Position numbers and translations under genes: made by a program | Notes under the pieces: generated by a model | What the model saw: only the letters and a program-made list of their open reading frames with translations | What the model was told of the DNA's origin: nothing | The model's database searches: none | Assembly: GCA_964036295.1 (NCBI GenBank) | Contig: OZ038472.1 | Span: forward strand, 15,048,885-15,112,884 | From: Plumapathes pennacea | Taxonomy: Eukaryota > Cnidaria > Anthozoa > Antipatharia > Myriopathidae | Reading direction: 5' to 3' | DNA: 64,000 nucleotides | Shown here: in pieces, positions 12,201 to 21,834 of the stretch | How positions within the stretch are numbered: the first letter of the stretch is position 1 | Layout of the letters: each line of letters begins with the position of its first letter

Positions 12201-13128
12201 TCACAAAGTCATGATGTAATCTCAGCAGCTCTGGGAAGCCATTGTTTGCAGTTGGGACAACTTTGACCACATCAGCAAGAGATGGTACACTTTCCTGAAA
12301 ATGATAGTAATTTCTACAGTCAATAAATTTACAAGGGCAACACATACCTATTAAGTGAAATAATAGAGAATTATAATGTGTACTTCCTCCCAGTTTACAC
12401 TAATACTGGGAAGAATGATAGTCATGGTGAGGTACAGCACTCGACATTAACGGTTGCCAAAACTTTTGGTCGGGCAGGTAAATTCTGGGCCGGGCAACTA
12501 GAAATTATGAAACTTTCTATTGCTTGAAGTCAATCTACAGTCTGAAGGGCAACCAACCTAAAAACCTTAATGTCGAGCACTGAGGTACTAACTATATTTA
12601 AAATTCAAAATAATAGCAAGTTTGTGAGGCTTTGTGACACAGTTCGAGTTGTCTGTCTTTTATAGTTATACAATTAAGCGAGTTGCCTGAATACGTGCAT
12701 CCATGTACATGTATGAACAGGTTAGCATTGATTCTAGCGCCTAAAGACAAGTGGAACTCGCGTAGACAAAACAGCTTGACCTTCCCCACATGTGACAACA
12801 AAAGTGGATAAAATTACGGACACATGAGTATAACACTAGATAATACTACATAAACATGGACTTCACTTACCACAGAACAAGTAAAGAACGATCGAACGTG
12901 TACTGACCAGTGGCAAAACAAACCGGACAAGATTTGAACAATTCCTATTATGGCTAAAGCTATCAGACCAGCCTCGTAATAATCAGAAACACCGAACACA
13001 GCCACCCAAAAATAAAGCCATGCCAGATATATCGGTATAAAGGGCAGCAGGTAGAAATGTAGAATTAAAGGCCGTTTTCTGTACAGTTTTGTGTACTGAA
13101 TTTCTTCATTCAAAGCAATATCGGCCAT
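954..13128 (-). CDS. ATP13A1: ATP13A1, P5A-type ATPase (ER transmembrane-helix dislocase)
   Basis: P5A ATPases sit in the ER membrane and remove mis-inserted transmembrane helices. 29 exons encode about 1185 aa (human about 1204). Exons in order: 13128-12871, 12294-12205, 12074-11881, 11751-11580, 10809-10753, 10594-10525, 10131-10022, 9943-9814, 9531-9476, 9100-8974, 8887-8750, 8666-8546, 8047-7893, 7441-7266, 7027-6917, 6414-6289, 6109-5995, 5538-5429, 4882-4784, 4709-4613, 4121-4042, 3974-3825, 3743-3629, 3174-3039, 2793-2733, 2515-2376, 2173-2062, 1413-1270, 1061-954. Visible motifs: TGES in exon 7 (actuator), PPELP in exon 11 (TM4), the phosphorylation motif [10 protein letters not shown] in exon 12, ITGDNPLTA in exon 17, GDGTND in exon 20. 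The start has a good Kozak context (AAGATGGCC). The intron between 3825 and 3743 needs a GC donor (CAG/GCAAAG) to stay in frame. The donors after exons 15 and 19 are weak (GTGTGG, GTTCGC). All phases close. Confidence 0.95.
1131..1138. promoter_or_regulatory. CRE palindrome TGACGTCA
   Basis: Full palindromic cAMP-response-element-type octamer in the last ATP13A1 intron. It is the third copy within about 400 bp, with those at 734 and 766. Function is not shown. Confidence 0.35.
1676..1866. repeat. Tandem repeat, about 43-bp unit, about 4 copies
   Basis: Imperfect tandem copies built on CATGCGCGGCATGTAAAAAC followed by CGCGAYACACGTAGAARCG lie in an ATP13A1 intron (between exons 27 and 28). Reading frames through it (cysteine/arginine-rich) are repeat translations, not genes. 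Confidence 0.85.
3190..3223. repeat. (ACA)n microsatellite
   Basis: Simple ACA repeat in an ATP13A1 intron. Similar CAA/TTG runs occur near 3530-3620 and 4150-4175. Confidence 0.85.
3266..3452. repeat. Duplicated G-rich intronic segment
   Basis: Two copies of about 45 bp, beginning TTGATCGGGGGGAGGGG and ending GTGCCTTTTGACTAACTA, start near 3267 and 3407. The G-run pattern could form quadruplexes. It lies in the intron before the ATP13A1 exon at 3174-3039. Confidence 0.7.
4327..4471. mobile_element. Foldback (MITE-like) element
   Basis: Inverted repeat in an ATP13A1 intron. The arms begin CACCCTGGGTGCGCGCCA near 4330 and its reverse complement near 4452, and the palindrome continues inward through TTTCTTTATTAATC. 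No ORF. Probably a non-autonomous DNA element. Confidence 0.65.
4961..5165. repeat. Tandem duplication in ATP13A1 intron
   Basis: Two diverged copies of roughly 110 bp, each containing TATGTAACTCGGTCTAA, then TCGAAGTAAAA and CGGGAAAAT. They lie in the intron between exons 18 and 19. Confidence 0.65.
6561..6667. mobile_element. Foldback element with 40-bp arms
   Basis: Near-perfect palindrome: the arm at 6561-6600 contains AACAGACGTCTCTCATCGCG, and its reverse complement is at 6628-6667, with a loop of about 27 bp. It lies in the ATP13A1 intron between exons 15 and 16, beside the exon-15 partial duplication. MITE-like, no coding capacity. Confidence 0.75.
6734..6829 (-). pseudogene. Partial duplicate of ATP13A1 exon 15 and its donor region
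   Basis: About 95 bp copy of 6862-6968. It contains the last 40 or so bases of exon 15 (tyrosine-lysine-lysine-leucine-glycine region) plus the start of the following intron. The copy is decayed: the exon end has become an A-rich run and its frame is interrupted. It lies directly downstream in the intron, so it is a tandem duplicate rather than a usable exon. Confidence 0.7.
10194..10379. mobile_element. MITE with TATAACRAA-type inverted ends
   Basis: Starts CAGTGAAACCTTTATATAAC and ends with the inverted form GTTATATCGAGGTTCAC; internal copies read AACCTTGATATAACAAA and TTATAAGGAACA. This resembles pogo/Tigger-type (Tc1/mariner superfamily) miniature elements by its terminal motif. Intronic in ATP13A1. 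Confidence 0.55.
10870..11165. mobile_element. Composite foldback elements
   Basis: Two palindromic units lie side by side. One, at 10870-10970, pairs ATTTTATTTT..GTGGTAAAA with its reverse complement. The second has 27-28 bp inverted ends at 10976-11003 and 11139-11165 containing TAGACACGAGTGTTTTA. No ORF. Intronic in ATP13A1. Confidence 0.6.
11166..11320. repeat. Dispersed CTCTCTAAGG-GGACA palindromic repeat
   Basis: Ends carry CCCTCTCTAAGCGGACACC and its inverse GGTGTCCGCCTAAGAGAGA. A related shorter copy is at about 16185-16276. A MITE family is likely. Confidence 0.55.
12435..12582. mobile_element. MITE, terminal CAGYRCTCGACATTAA (copy 1)
   Basis: 148 bp with inverted ends CAGCACTCGACATTAA and TTAATGTCGAGCACTG, in ATP13A1 intron 1. 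The internal sequence GAAACTTTCTATTGCTTGAA matches the copy at 56495-56660, which lies in the opposite orientation. Confidence 0.75.
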
Positions 13129-13854
13129 CTTGGATTGAACAGCCTCATGCGCATGCCTATAGTGTAACTCCACTGCCCAGCTTAGCAGGTTCAGTGCCAT
13201 TACGTCACAAGTTGTTCGTCGAGGTTGCACGTACATGGATGAGGATGGAGTAAAAATACTATGTTGAAAAGCGCATCTGTGCAATGCATTGACCTTGTAG
13301 GAGCACATGGCACATTTTATCGTCAAATCGCGACAGACCTTATGCAAATGCGTCAAGTTCCACTCTGTGATCGTGTGTTCTTGTAGGCTCGCCCAGTCTA
13401 CAGCATGTTTGCCATCCAAGGTATATGCACTACATCACTTGCGATCAGGCTAAATGATCGTGCACTTTCGCGTTCAACATTTACTAGGAACAGAGTTTCA
13501 CATTTGGAATTTTCACTATTTGTTTGAAGGTGATAGACAGACTTTCATAACAATAATAACAATTCGTCAGTTGATCTTGTTGATTTGCCATTCAAAAAGT
13601 AATTAAATACGGGAAAATGTTTCTATTATAGGTACTATTGTGCCTATATGAAATAACTATATAAGGCTAGAGTAGTAATAATTTGCAGCAAAGACTGCCT
13701 TGTAGAGGGGCTTGGGAAGGAGGGGGTGTTATTTACCAAAGGAGTGAAACATGTAGACAGCAGATCTCACTTTAAAATATATGACCTGGGAACCATACTG
13801 GCCAGACCATCCCCAGCTACTAAAACTTCACAATTTTTACCACATGTGCCATAG
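13129..13854. other. Region between ATP13A1 and the DUF2358-like gene
   Basis: Holds the ATP13A1 start region and presumably the promoter and first exon(s) of the plus-strand C6orf136-like gene. No first coding exon could be fixed: candidate ATGs at 13235 and 13405 are followed by GT donors, but neither is supported beyond that. A coding-looking minus frame upstream of the ATP13A1 ATG is not needed by the model. Confidence 0.4.
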
Positions 13855-16000
13855 GTGGAGAATTGTCTGCATGCCAACCAAGTCATCCCAAAAGAGTACT
13901 ATGCAAAGTGGAGGATTGAACGCTTGCATCCTTGTGATAACACTGGAAGAGTCCAAGGAACATTTGTGTACCATTCCATCAAAAGGAATGATGTACAGAA
14001 CTTGTCTATGCTCACTGCACAGAACTGCTTTCCAGAGCTGTGGGAATCACGACTGCTGAAGGAAAAGAGGAAGCTTGCCGTGACAGCTTGGAATCATGAG
14101 AGACTGATGGAAAAACTTTTATTTCAGTATGGAGTAAAAAGGATTGCAGGTCAAGAGACTGGACTTGATACCTTTATCAAACAAGCTCTTGGTAATACAG
14201 AGAAAGAAATGCCACTTACGAAAGCAGAGGTTGGATGTAGAAATGAACTTTTACGTGCACCAGTTGCAATGATGAGCAAGATGAAAAAAACAAAAACCAA
14301 CATGGAGACTGCAAATGAGGGACCAGATGCTGTGCAGATGGAAAACATGTTTACTTTATTATGTGATGAGGTAATGCTACTAGTAATTAGCTGCAGTAAG
14401 TTGTTGTTTCAGTTTGTATATAATATTACCACACTAAATTTTTCATATAACCATATAATTTTTATTTTACAGTATGGTGTATGGGTTCTTTGTGGTACAT
14501 AATCAATGGAAACATTTTTTCTTTTCACTACAGTTCCCCAAGTTCTTTACTGAACCAGTAAACTTTGATCTTTATCACAAGAATGTTGCATTTATCAATG
14601 GCATAACAGGCATTACAACCAGGTCAGTGGCTCATTTGGTTACTATTCTGTATTTTGGTTGGAGCTTTGTGATGACGAGTTCTGATTAATATTTATTTGG
14701 GTCCAAGCAGATCTATTCAAATTCTGGAAATGCGTTTTCTAACAAGAAATTTCAAAATAGAGGGGATCTTCTGTGTAAAATATGCTGATTATAATAAAAT
14801 ATTTATTGTTATATACTACAATACTCACATAATATTATTTAGCTGGTTGTGATTTTCATTTCACAGGGGTTTGCCAATGTACAAGAGTGTTGTCTTTATG
14901 GCAAAATATACTCTTCTGCTGTGCATGACACAGCTGTCTGTGGAAGTTCTCAAGATCACTAAGCATGCAGATGACAATACCATCAAGGTACGTTGGAGGA
15001 TTAAAGGTGAACCCAGACTCAGGGCTTTGGTCAGCCGAAGAACCAAAGGATCAGTTGGAGAGAAATTCAGGTGTGTGTAGTATATACCCCCCCCCCCCTC
15101 AATTTATGTGGAGAATTTGAAGATGTACAGCATGCTCTGATAGACCGATCGATCAAACAATTTAATACCATTCTTGATTTATTTGCATTCTTCAATAGTG
15201 GAATGGGGGGGGGGGGGGGGGGGGGGGGTGAGTTGTGAGCAGGAGTAAGAAAGAAATTCTCCTAATCAAATTAAAGTAAGGAATATGTAGCTCAATCATC
15301 TTACATGTTTCAGATACCTGGATGGTTTTTCAGTCTTTGAGATTGGATCTGATGGCCTTGTACATTGTCACCGACTTCACAAAGTGAGTTGAGTACATGA
15401 AGTATAAAAAGTTTATTTTCAATGTACAGCAAGAGACTATAATATTTTTTACCACAGCAGACTAGTTTCTCGGTCTCTGATTGGTCGATTTACCATGGTA
15501 AATAAGAGTCCAGACAATGATGTTGATGCCAGCTGACACTTTGCAGCGAAATACAACAAAACTTTCCTGTATATTTCTAAACATTGTGGTAAAAAACAAA
15601 TTTCCACTGGTTTGCCGTGGTGTGGACTCTTATTTACCACGATTTACATCATCACATGGTCAAAATTAGTTGTGGACCCACTCAGCGAAGCACCTCGTGA
15701 GTCCACAACATTTTGACCATGTGATGATGTAAATCATGGTAAATAAGAGTCCACACCACAGCAAACCAGTGGAAATTTATTAAATATTAATAGTCAGAAC
15801 ATGCCTTATCTCTTCAGGTGATGCCATCATCTCCCAGAAAGGAGGAGAGTCCACTGTGGGTGTTGAACTACTTAGCAGTGCTTGGACTACTGAATAGGCG
15901 TGGCACAGGAGAGGCGCTAGGAATGTTTGAATGTAGAAGCACCGATGAGGGGCTGGACAGTGTCTCCCAAGACAGTAGCACCACTCCCGTGCCCTGCTAA
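13855..16000 (+). CDS. C6orf136/DUF2358-family protein (5' end incomplete)
   Basis: Exons 13855-14370, 14534-14622, 14867-15070, 15314-15383 and 15818-16000 (TAA) join in phase. The last four encode the conserved DUF2358 region of human C6orf136: FPKFFTEPVNFDLYHKNV, then GLPMYKSVVFMAKY, VRWRIKGEPRL, YLDGFSVFEI, DGLVHCHRLHKVMP. This domain (related to SnoaL/NTF2-like folds) has no firmly established biochemical role. The first visible exon, 172 codons opening at acceptor CCATAG/GTGG, is basic and not recognisable by eye. Its upstream partner was not found, so the true start is unknown. The poly(A) signal is at 16624-16629. The intron before the last exon carries a large foldback element. Confidence 0.8.
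15598..15778. mobile_element. Foldback element with about 75-bp arms
   Basis: Almost perfect inverted repeat. The left arm contains GTGTGGACTCTTATTTACCA and ACATCATCACATGGTCAAAA; the right arm is their reverse complement, with a loop of about 30-40 bp. A fragment of the same family (ATGGTAAATAAGAGTCCA) occurs at about 15494. Intronic in the DUF2358-like gene. Confidence 0.8.
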
Positions 16001-16779
16001 ACAGGCTGTAGACCAGTTTGATGACATCAAGATTAACACAGAAAGTGACTACTTGCAATTCTATGGATAGACTGTAATACTACTTGTGTTGTGCGCACAA
16101 ACTGTTCTTTTTACTGTAAGTTTGTTTCTGAAATGATTTCAGCATGTTTAGCTGATACAATCTCTGATGGCATACTATATGAATACAGTGAACTCTGTCT
16201 AAGGGGGGACACCCTCTAAACCAGTTCTAACTGTCCACATTAGAAAGGTGTCTGCCTTAGAGAGTTGATGTAATCTGACACCAGAATCTAAACTTAAACA
16301 AAAAGATGTAATATTAGTCTCATTTCATGCTGAACGATGTCTCAATATTAGTTGTACTTTACAGTCCCTGTAAGAATTATTTTCTCTGATCTTTCTGTAT
16401 TGTTCGTATGAAATTCATTGCCATGTTTAATGTATCCCCAGTGTTCTCTCCAAGGACTACTTTTAGCCAAATGTTTGCTGAAAAAGTATCTGAGTGTTCA
16501 CTACTTATTTCATTTCATTGTGCATCACATGTTTATCCTGGCTTTAAACTCAGGAATGGGACATGGGACTGGCTGTATGTTACTGTAGGCTAGAATGCAT
16601 TTTTTTTTTTGATTGTACAGAACAATAAATATATATGAAATATAGATCTTTCAGGTTGACTTCATACAACTCAATCAAACAGGAGAGCTTCAAACAACAA
16701 CTGTAGGAATTTGCACTGAGTTGTTGGCAGTTTACTGGTTTTAATCAATGTTTGTGTTGTCAAAAAAACAGTTAAGGCA
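16001..16779. other. Convergent 3' UTRs of the DUF2358-like gene and DUSP12
   Basis: Plus-strand AATAAA at 16624-16629 and minus-strand ATTAAA at about 16739-16744 are about 110 bp apart, so the two transcripts probably end close together or overlap. It also contains a CTCTAAGG-type repeat at 16185-16276. No further gene seen. Confidence 0.6.
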
Positions 16780-19473
16780 TCAGCTATATTCATTTGTGCA
16801 TTTTCTGTTTGTCAATGTCAATGTCTCATCAACTCTGTTCTTGTGGAATTGAAAGGCAGGAGTAACCCATGTTCCACAGGAGCACTGCATTCCTGCAGAG
16901 TGAGAACAAAACAACAACATTCAAGTGTTCTGAGATGGAATGTGAACAGAAAACAGCAGGGCTAGAATGAGCAAAATTGACAAGATGTAGATATTCACTT
17001 GTCCACAGAATCCTGGTTACTTACAGGGATGTGAGTGTAGGGGTGTGAGCGGGTACTCTATCAGTATTCTTGATAGTAAGCAGAAAATCTGTTCATATTT
17101 TTATACAGCTGTCAAAAATCCTACACATTACCACAGCATTCCAATGTAATACATGGCAGAATTTCTACATTTTTTGATTTGAGGGGGGTGGGGTGTGTAC
17201 TTGAGGGACAGCTACCATTGAAACAAGGGGCTACATTTTGATCAAACAGCCAGGCACTGGTTTTAAAGCAATATAAGAGATAACAACTGACCTGCCCAAT
17301 TGAATGAGCCCAGTCTTCCTTTACACTTTAGACAAGAGATCTATGAAAAGAAAAACACCATTTGTTACAAACTAAGATCAAGGATGCTGTTTACTATGAG
17401 TGTTACCTTTGCACTTGTAGTTCCTTGCAGCAGTGGCAGCATCCAATCAACTGGCTCAATAAAGTATGATGTGCAGCTGTCACCCTGTTGTGCTGCACCT
17501 TCTTGCTTGTGCCACTTGAATGATGACTGACCTTCACCCGTCTCATGTACCATAAGGTGGGCAGCATCAAACAGCTTCCTCCTGTGGGGCAACACTTCAT
17601 CAATTCAATAATATTGCCAGTTATTGTTCTTTTCACATGCAAGAAAGTTTGAAATATTATCTCTCTATGCCAGTTGGGGTACTGGTATGCACTATGTCTT
17701 GAAGAGTTCTGTAATGTGATGTGATGTGACAATGATCAATAAATAGTGAGCAATATTATTGTCAAAAGTGTCTGCTACCTGCATTTCCTGCATTTGTACT
17801 CCTTTCCAGTTGCAGAATCTTGATTTTTAAACTCTTCTATTAAACTGGACAGCTGTTCTTCTGAAGCATGTCCCTGATCTTGTAAGAAAAAAAGAAACAT
17901 TGTCTATTGTCATGTGCCCTTGACTCCATACCATGCAAAGAATAGTAAGGCTCTACTGATATTACAAAAAATAAAATAAAAACAATGTTCTGCCAAGAGG
18001 TGCTGAAATGGGCATGGCTTGAACTTATTTTACCCAAATGAGTACCACATTATGTAATAATAAATAACATTCATAAAATTATGTGACTATAGGCTTGTGC
18101 AATATGATAATAGTTTTCTCTAGTGGCGTAAAAAATCCATTTGACGAACACCCGATCCTGAAACAGTACCATGTCATGTCATAATGTCAGCATTTGATGT
18201 TGAGTGCTCACCCTAAGCGGTACCAAAACCTGTGATTTTGACCCCTAAAGGTATGACAAGCATCCCTGTCCTTGTTTTATATGGGAGTCACCCCCCCCCC
18301 CCCCCCCCTGGATCTAAATAGTGTTGTAGCTGACCTTGTATCTGGCTGGCCAGCACCTGAAGTCTGTATTGTTTGTACATTGCACTGCTTTTGTCCACAG
18401 CATTCCCCATTGCTTCATAAAGTTCTAGTTGTTTCATAAATCCTGGATTGGGACTTGGGACACAAAAGAGGCCATGAGTAAATGACAGTGTAGCAACTTT
18501 CTTGTATAAACATTGAAGAACACGGCTTACACACGGCTTACTTGGCTTTTGAGTAAACTCTCTTCAGTTCCTTGTGAGCTTCATCTAAGGAAAGCTTGTG
18601 TTCCTTCATTAAGTATGCCAGAACTACAGTTGCACTGCGAGACATCCCTGCAAAACTGAATAAAGTTACATGTCCAGTCAGCACTCTCATCCACAAACTT
18701 TACATCCTTTGTGGATTTTGTTTTAACCCTTTCACTCCTGAGCTCAGAATACAAATTCTCCTAACTGTCTAAGAAGAAAATGTATGAGTGATATAGTGAG
18801 AATTGATAGGCCAATCAGCTTTGTCTGAATGAACGATCAAGTGTCACATTCTCCATACTATACCATATATCTCTGGTGAGAAATTGAAGGAGAAACTTAA
18901 TGTTGATCACTCAGGAGTGAAAGGGCTAATGTTCCTCCAAAGTTGTATTTATGTAGATGGATGCCCAGTTGAGTTGCCTAAGGAGGGCCATGCCACAAAT
19001 GTGACAGTGTTTTTTGGTGGTGATCAAAAACCAGCAAAGTGTTCTTATCTAAAATAAATATGTAGTTTTACTAGTCAAGTCAGGTCAATGACAAAATGTA
19101 GTGGAAGTTTAGAAAGCCCAGAATGCTGGGCCAAACAATAGAAAACCGACGTACGATGACACTCGGTGCCGGAGGGGGGAGGGGTTGGGGTGACATACCA
19201 GTGTACCAATACTGCTTCACAGCCTTCACGTCTGTTCACACCATCCGCAATGAATTTGACACAATCATCGAGTGTGCTCAAGATATCCGCATTAGGCTCG
19301 TCTAAACACTTCACGAACTTAACCAACACGTTCAATGTCTGATCGAGCGGCACGGGTTCAGCATCAACAGTTAAAATCCTCCACACAGAACCTGTCCTGT
19401 CGGATAGCTGGCAATTGAATTTATCCACATCTTCTCTTCCACCGATGTACAGACCTGGTTTAACCAGAGCCAT
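16780..19473 (-). CDS. DUSP12: DUSP12, dual-specificity phosphatase with zinc-binding C terminus
   Basis: Seven exons encode about 314 aa (human 340): 19473-19199, 18655-18542, 18453-18335, 17878-17779, 17581-17407, 17340-17292, 16892-16780. The start MALVKPGLYIGG is the first ATG in frame. The catalytic P-loop HCFAGMSRS is split by intron 1; it is the protein phosphatase signature HCxxGxxRS with cysteine nucleophile and arginine intact. The C-terminal half carries the cysteine pairs YKCRKC, CLKCKGRLGSFNW and CSCGTW plus TSYFIEPVDWM, which in DUSP12 (yeast Yvh1) form the zinc-binding domain used in ribosome maturation and stress responses. A piggyBac-like MITE sits in intron 1. Its 5' end faces the FBXO38-like gene about 150 bp away. 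Confidence 0.95.
18727..18925. mobile_element. piggyBac-like MITE, copy A
   Basis: Begins TTAA/CCCTTTCACTCCTGAG and ends CTCAGGAGTGAAAGGG followed by CTAA (decayed TTAA). The sequence CTCAGAATACAAATTCTCC follows the left end. Same family as copies at 38305-38510 and 46284-46456. TTAA target plus CCC-starting inverted ends is the piggyBac hallmark. Confidence 0.75.
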
Positions 19474-19626
19474 CAAGACACAACTGCACTTCTATTCGTC
19501 ACTTTCAGCCGCCATTTTGAACAGTCTCTTTCCCGTCATGCACTGCACAATCTCCACGCGGATAGCCCTGGGGACTAAATTTTGCAACCTCGTTTCCATG
19601 CCGTCAACAAGAGCCCCATGACGAAA
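19474..19626. promoter_or_regulatory. Divergent promoter DUSP12 / FBXO38-like
   Basis: Only about 150 bp separate the DUSP12 ATG (minus) from the FBXO38-like ATG (plus), so the two genes must share a bidirectional promoter. No TATA box is seen. Confidence 0.7.
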
Positions 19627-21834
19627 ATGGCTCCGCACAAGAAGAAATATGCGATCATTACCGAGAATCAGAAGAGTGACAGAACATGCCAGCATGCATG
19701 GCATTGCCTTCAGGGTCTTTCCCTGGAGGTACTGGTTTACATCATGTCGTTTCTGTCTCTTAAGAATATCCTATCGATTGAGACCCTCGCGAAGGCTTTT
19801 CGCAAGGCAGCCAGCATCCATCTGAGGACCAGAAAAACGGTCGATTTCACCGAGGGAAAGTGGTACGGCGACCTTCCTTCAGCCGTGACAGATGGTGTTT
19901 TCTCGAGGCTTCTTCAGCGGTGTCCAGAGGTACAATATGTGCTGGGTATTCACCCCAAGCTTATTTTAAAACGTCAACAAAGACATGCTGATACCCTGAG
20001 CGTGGATGGACTCACGTCTGCTCTAACTTTCTGCCCAAATCTTCGTGGGATCGGAACTTCAAATGTTCAAATAGTGGACGCCATGCTGGCGATAAATCCA
20101 AGCTTGGAAATTATGGGAGGTTTTCGAAATCGTGGAGGCGAGTTTCCAGTTAAGCTTCAGAACAGCCTGACCCTCCCCACTGGAGTGAATTTGTCTCGAC
20201 TTTTGTTAACTGGTGTCACAATGCCGTCCCTACCATCACTAGATTCTGTGACTTTTCTGCAACTTCGTTGGGTCAGATTCCTTGATGCTGATCCATTTAC
20301 AAACTTTACATGCTTGAATTTGGAGAACTTTATTATGCGGCATTGTCTGGGGCACAACTTGTCTCCATTGTCCTTTATTCCACTCATGCAAGCCCTTGCC
20401 AGGGCACCACACCTGGAGAGGCTAGAGCTGGTCAGAGTGCCATTCCCTGGTGGCATGGTTCGGCATGTTGTCGAAGAGAACTGGCAGCTTGGAAGTTTCA
20501 GGTCCCTGTCCAAGGTTTTCCTTTCCGCATGTACACATGCATTAGAAGTAGACCTTGGATACGTTGTACTCATATCAGCATTCAGGCTAGAAGAGCTGGC
20601 CATCCAGCCGTCCCTAACTAATGACGCAGTGTTCTCAGCTCTGCGCATGGCACGGGCAGAGTACCCCCGCTTTGAGTACCTGCACCTCGGCTATGTGGAT
20701 GAATTCCCTGAGAAAGGAAAATACACTGAAGAAGAGCTTTCTGCTTTCGGTTTGCCAAGTGCACCAACTCAACCTTCAACCCTGTCAGACCATGGAATGA
20801 AAACTGCACTTCAGGTCTTCCCAGAGGTTCGTTATGTGTCTGTATACAACTGCCCTAACTTGATTGATGCTCGGCTCTGGCTTGGGCCAAGGGTATTGTG
20901 TCTGGCTTTACGGGATTTGAGCCTCCAAAAGTGCAGGGACTTGGCGCCTGAAAGTGTGAGTGACATGATTAAAGAGTTGCCAAGCATTGAGTACGTTTAC
21001 CTTGAGCAAATGTTTGGTGGCAAAGCAAGAAGTAGAAATGAACCTGATGGCAAGGAGATTGTACTGACCTTAACTTCTCCTGTCCTGAGAACTCTGTCCT
21101 TGCGGGAGTGTGGGGTTGTCAAGCTGTGTCTCGTGAAATGTCCATCACTAGGTTACTTATCGTGCACCGAGTGCAGTAATCTTGCCTGTGTAGAATTTGA
21201 TGACAGCCCATTGGACAGAGTCAGCTTCTCCTTGTGTCCACAGTTACCAATGCAAGCAGTCATTGACATAATTTGCAGTTTACCTGCAAATAACAGTCGC
21301 ATGCTGTCTCTGCGAGCCAATGAATCATTTAATCATGTAGAGATCGAGGAGCGGTTGTTTAATTCTACTCTTGACTACCACATCTGTGTGATGCATGATT
21401 GTGGAAAACCCCCTGGTATTTCTACAAAAATTGGCATGTATGGCTGGATTGACACCATCACCGCTGTGAACAGAGAGTTGATTGACAAACACCAGTTTGC
21501 GCAGGCCAGTGGGGGCATGCCCCATTCAGCACAGTATCCATGGGGTAGAGATATGTACCACATTCGAGGACAGCTCTCCAATGGCCCGTTTGAATGTTTG
21601 ACTGACTTTCCTTGGCTGCAACAGTTGGCTGCATCTGAACTATCAGTCCCACCACGTTCAGGCTGCCCTCGTAATTGCTCTGTGTTTCCCAGGCTTAAGA
21701 GCAATGTGCCAGTAAATTTGTGTCTTGATGTCCTGCAAGAGGAAATAGCAGAGAAGAAACAGCAGGGCTGTGGGTTGTATCGGCAGCTCCTGGTCTTGTA
21801 CTTAACCACAACAGAAGTCAAAGATATATATTAG
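19627..21834 (+). CDS. FBXO38: FBXO38-like F-box / LRR protein, single exon
   Basis: F-box proteins are substrate receptors of SCF (CUL1) ubiquitin ligases. One uninterrupted frame of about 735 aa; the ATG at 19627 (GAAAATGG) has a strong Kozak context, with another in-frame ATG at 19618. The F-box (LSLEVLVYIMSFLSLKNI) is near residues 27-65. Leucine-rich segments follow, with stretches typical of FBXO38 such as RVPFPGGMVRHVVEENW, LEVDLGYVV, IQPSLTNDAVFSAL and FEYLHLGYVDEF. The C-terminal third matches the end of FBXO38 (YPWGRDMYHIRGQL, DFPWLQQLAASE). Human FBXO38 (about 1188 aa) has a long disordered insert between these halves that is absent here, and its gene has many introns. The poly(A) signal is at 22050-22055. 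Whether this is the orthologue or a retrocopy is open. Confidence 0.88.
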   Translation: MAPHKKKYAIITENQKSDRTCQHAWHCLQGLSLEVLVYIMSFLSLKNILSIETLAKAFRKAASIHLRTRKTVDFTEGKWYGDLPSAVTDGVFSRLLQRCPEVQYVLGIHPKLILKRQQRHADTLSVDGLTSALTFCPNLRGIGTSNVQIVDAMLAINPSLEIMGGFRNRGGEFPVKLQNSLTLPTGVNLSRLLLTGVTMPSLPSLDSVTFLQLRWVRFLDADPFTNFTCLNLENFIMRHCLGHNLSPLSFIPLMQALARAPHLERLELVRVPFPGGMVRHVVEENWQLGSFRSLSKVFLSACTHALEVDLGYVVLISAFRLEELAIQPSLTNDAVFSALRMARAEYPRFEYLHLGYVDEFPEKGKYTEEELSAFGLPSAPTQPSTLSDHGMKTALQVFPEVRYVSVYNCPNLIDARLWLGPRVLCLALRDLSLQKCRDLAPESVSDMIKELPSIEYVYLEQMFGGKARSRNEPDGKEIVLTLTSPVLRTLSLRECGVVKLCLVKCPSLGYLSCTECSNLACVEFDDSPLDRVSFSLCPQLPMQAVIDIICSLPANNSRMLSLRANESFNHVEIEERLFNSTLDYHICVMHDCGKPPGISTKIGMYGWIDTITAVNRELIDKHQFAQASGGMPHSAQYPWGRDMYHIRGQLSNGPFECLTDFPWLQQLAASELSVPPRSGCPRNCSVFPRLKSNVPVNLCLDVLQEEIAEKKQQGCGLYRQLLVLYLTTTEVKDIY

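Noticed and set aside
12814-13419. Longer ATP13A1 start upstream of 13128
   Set aside because: The frame is open upstream, but the ATG at 13128 has the better context and gives the family's usual length; upstream residues show no similarity.
20157-20648. Minus-strand frame opposite the FBXO38-like gene
   Set aside because: Shadow of the plus-strand coding region; no splice or homology support.
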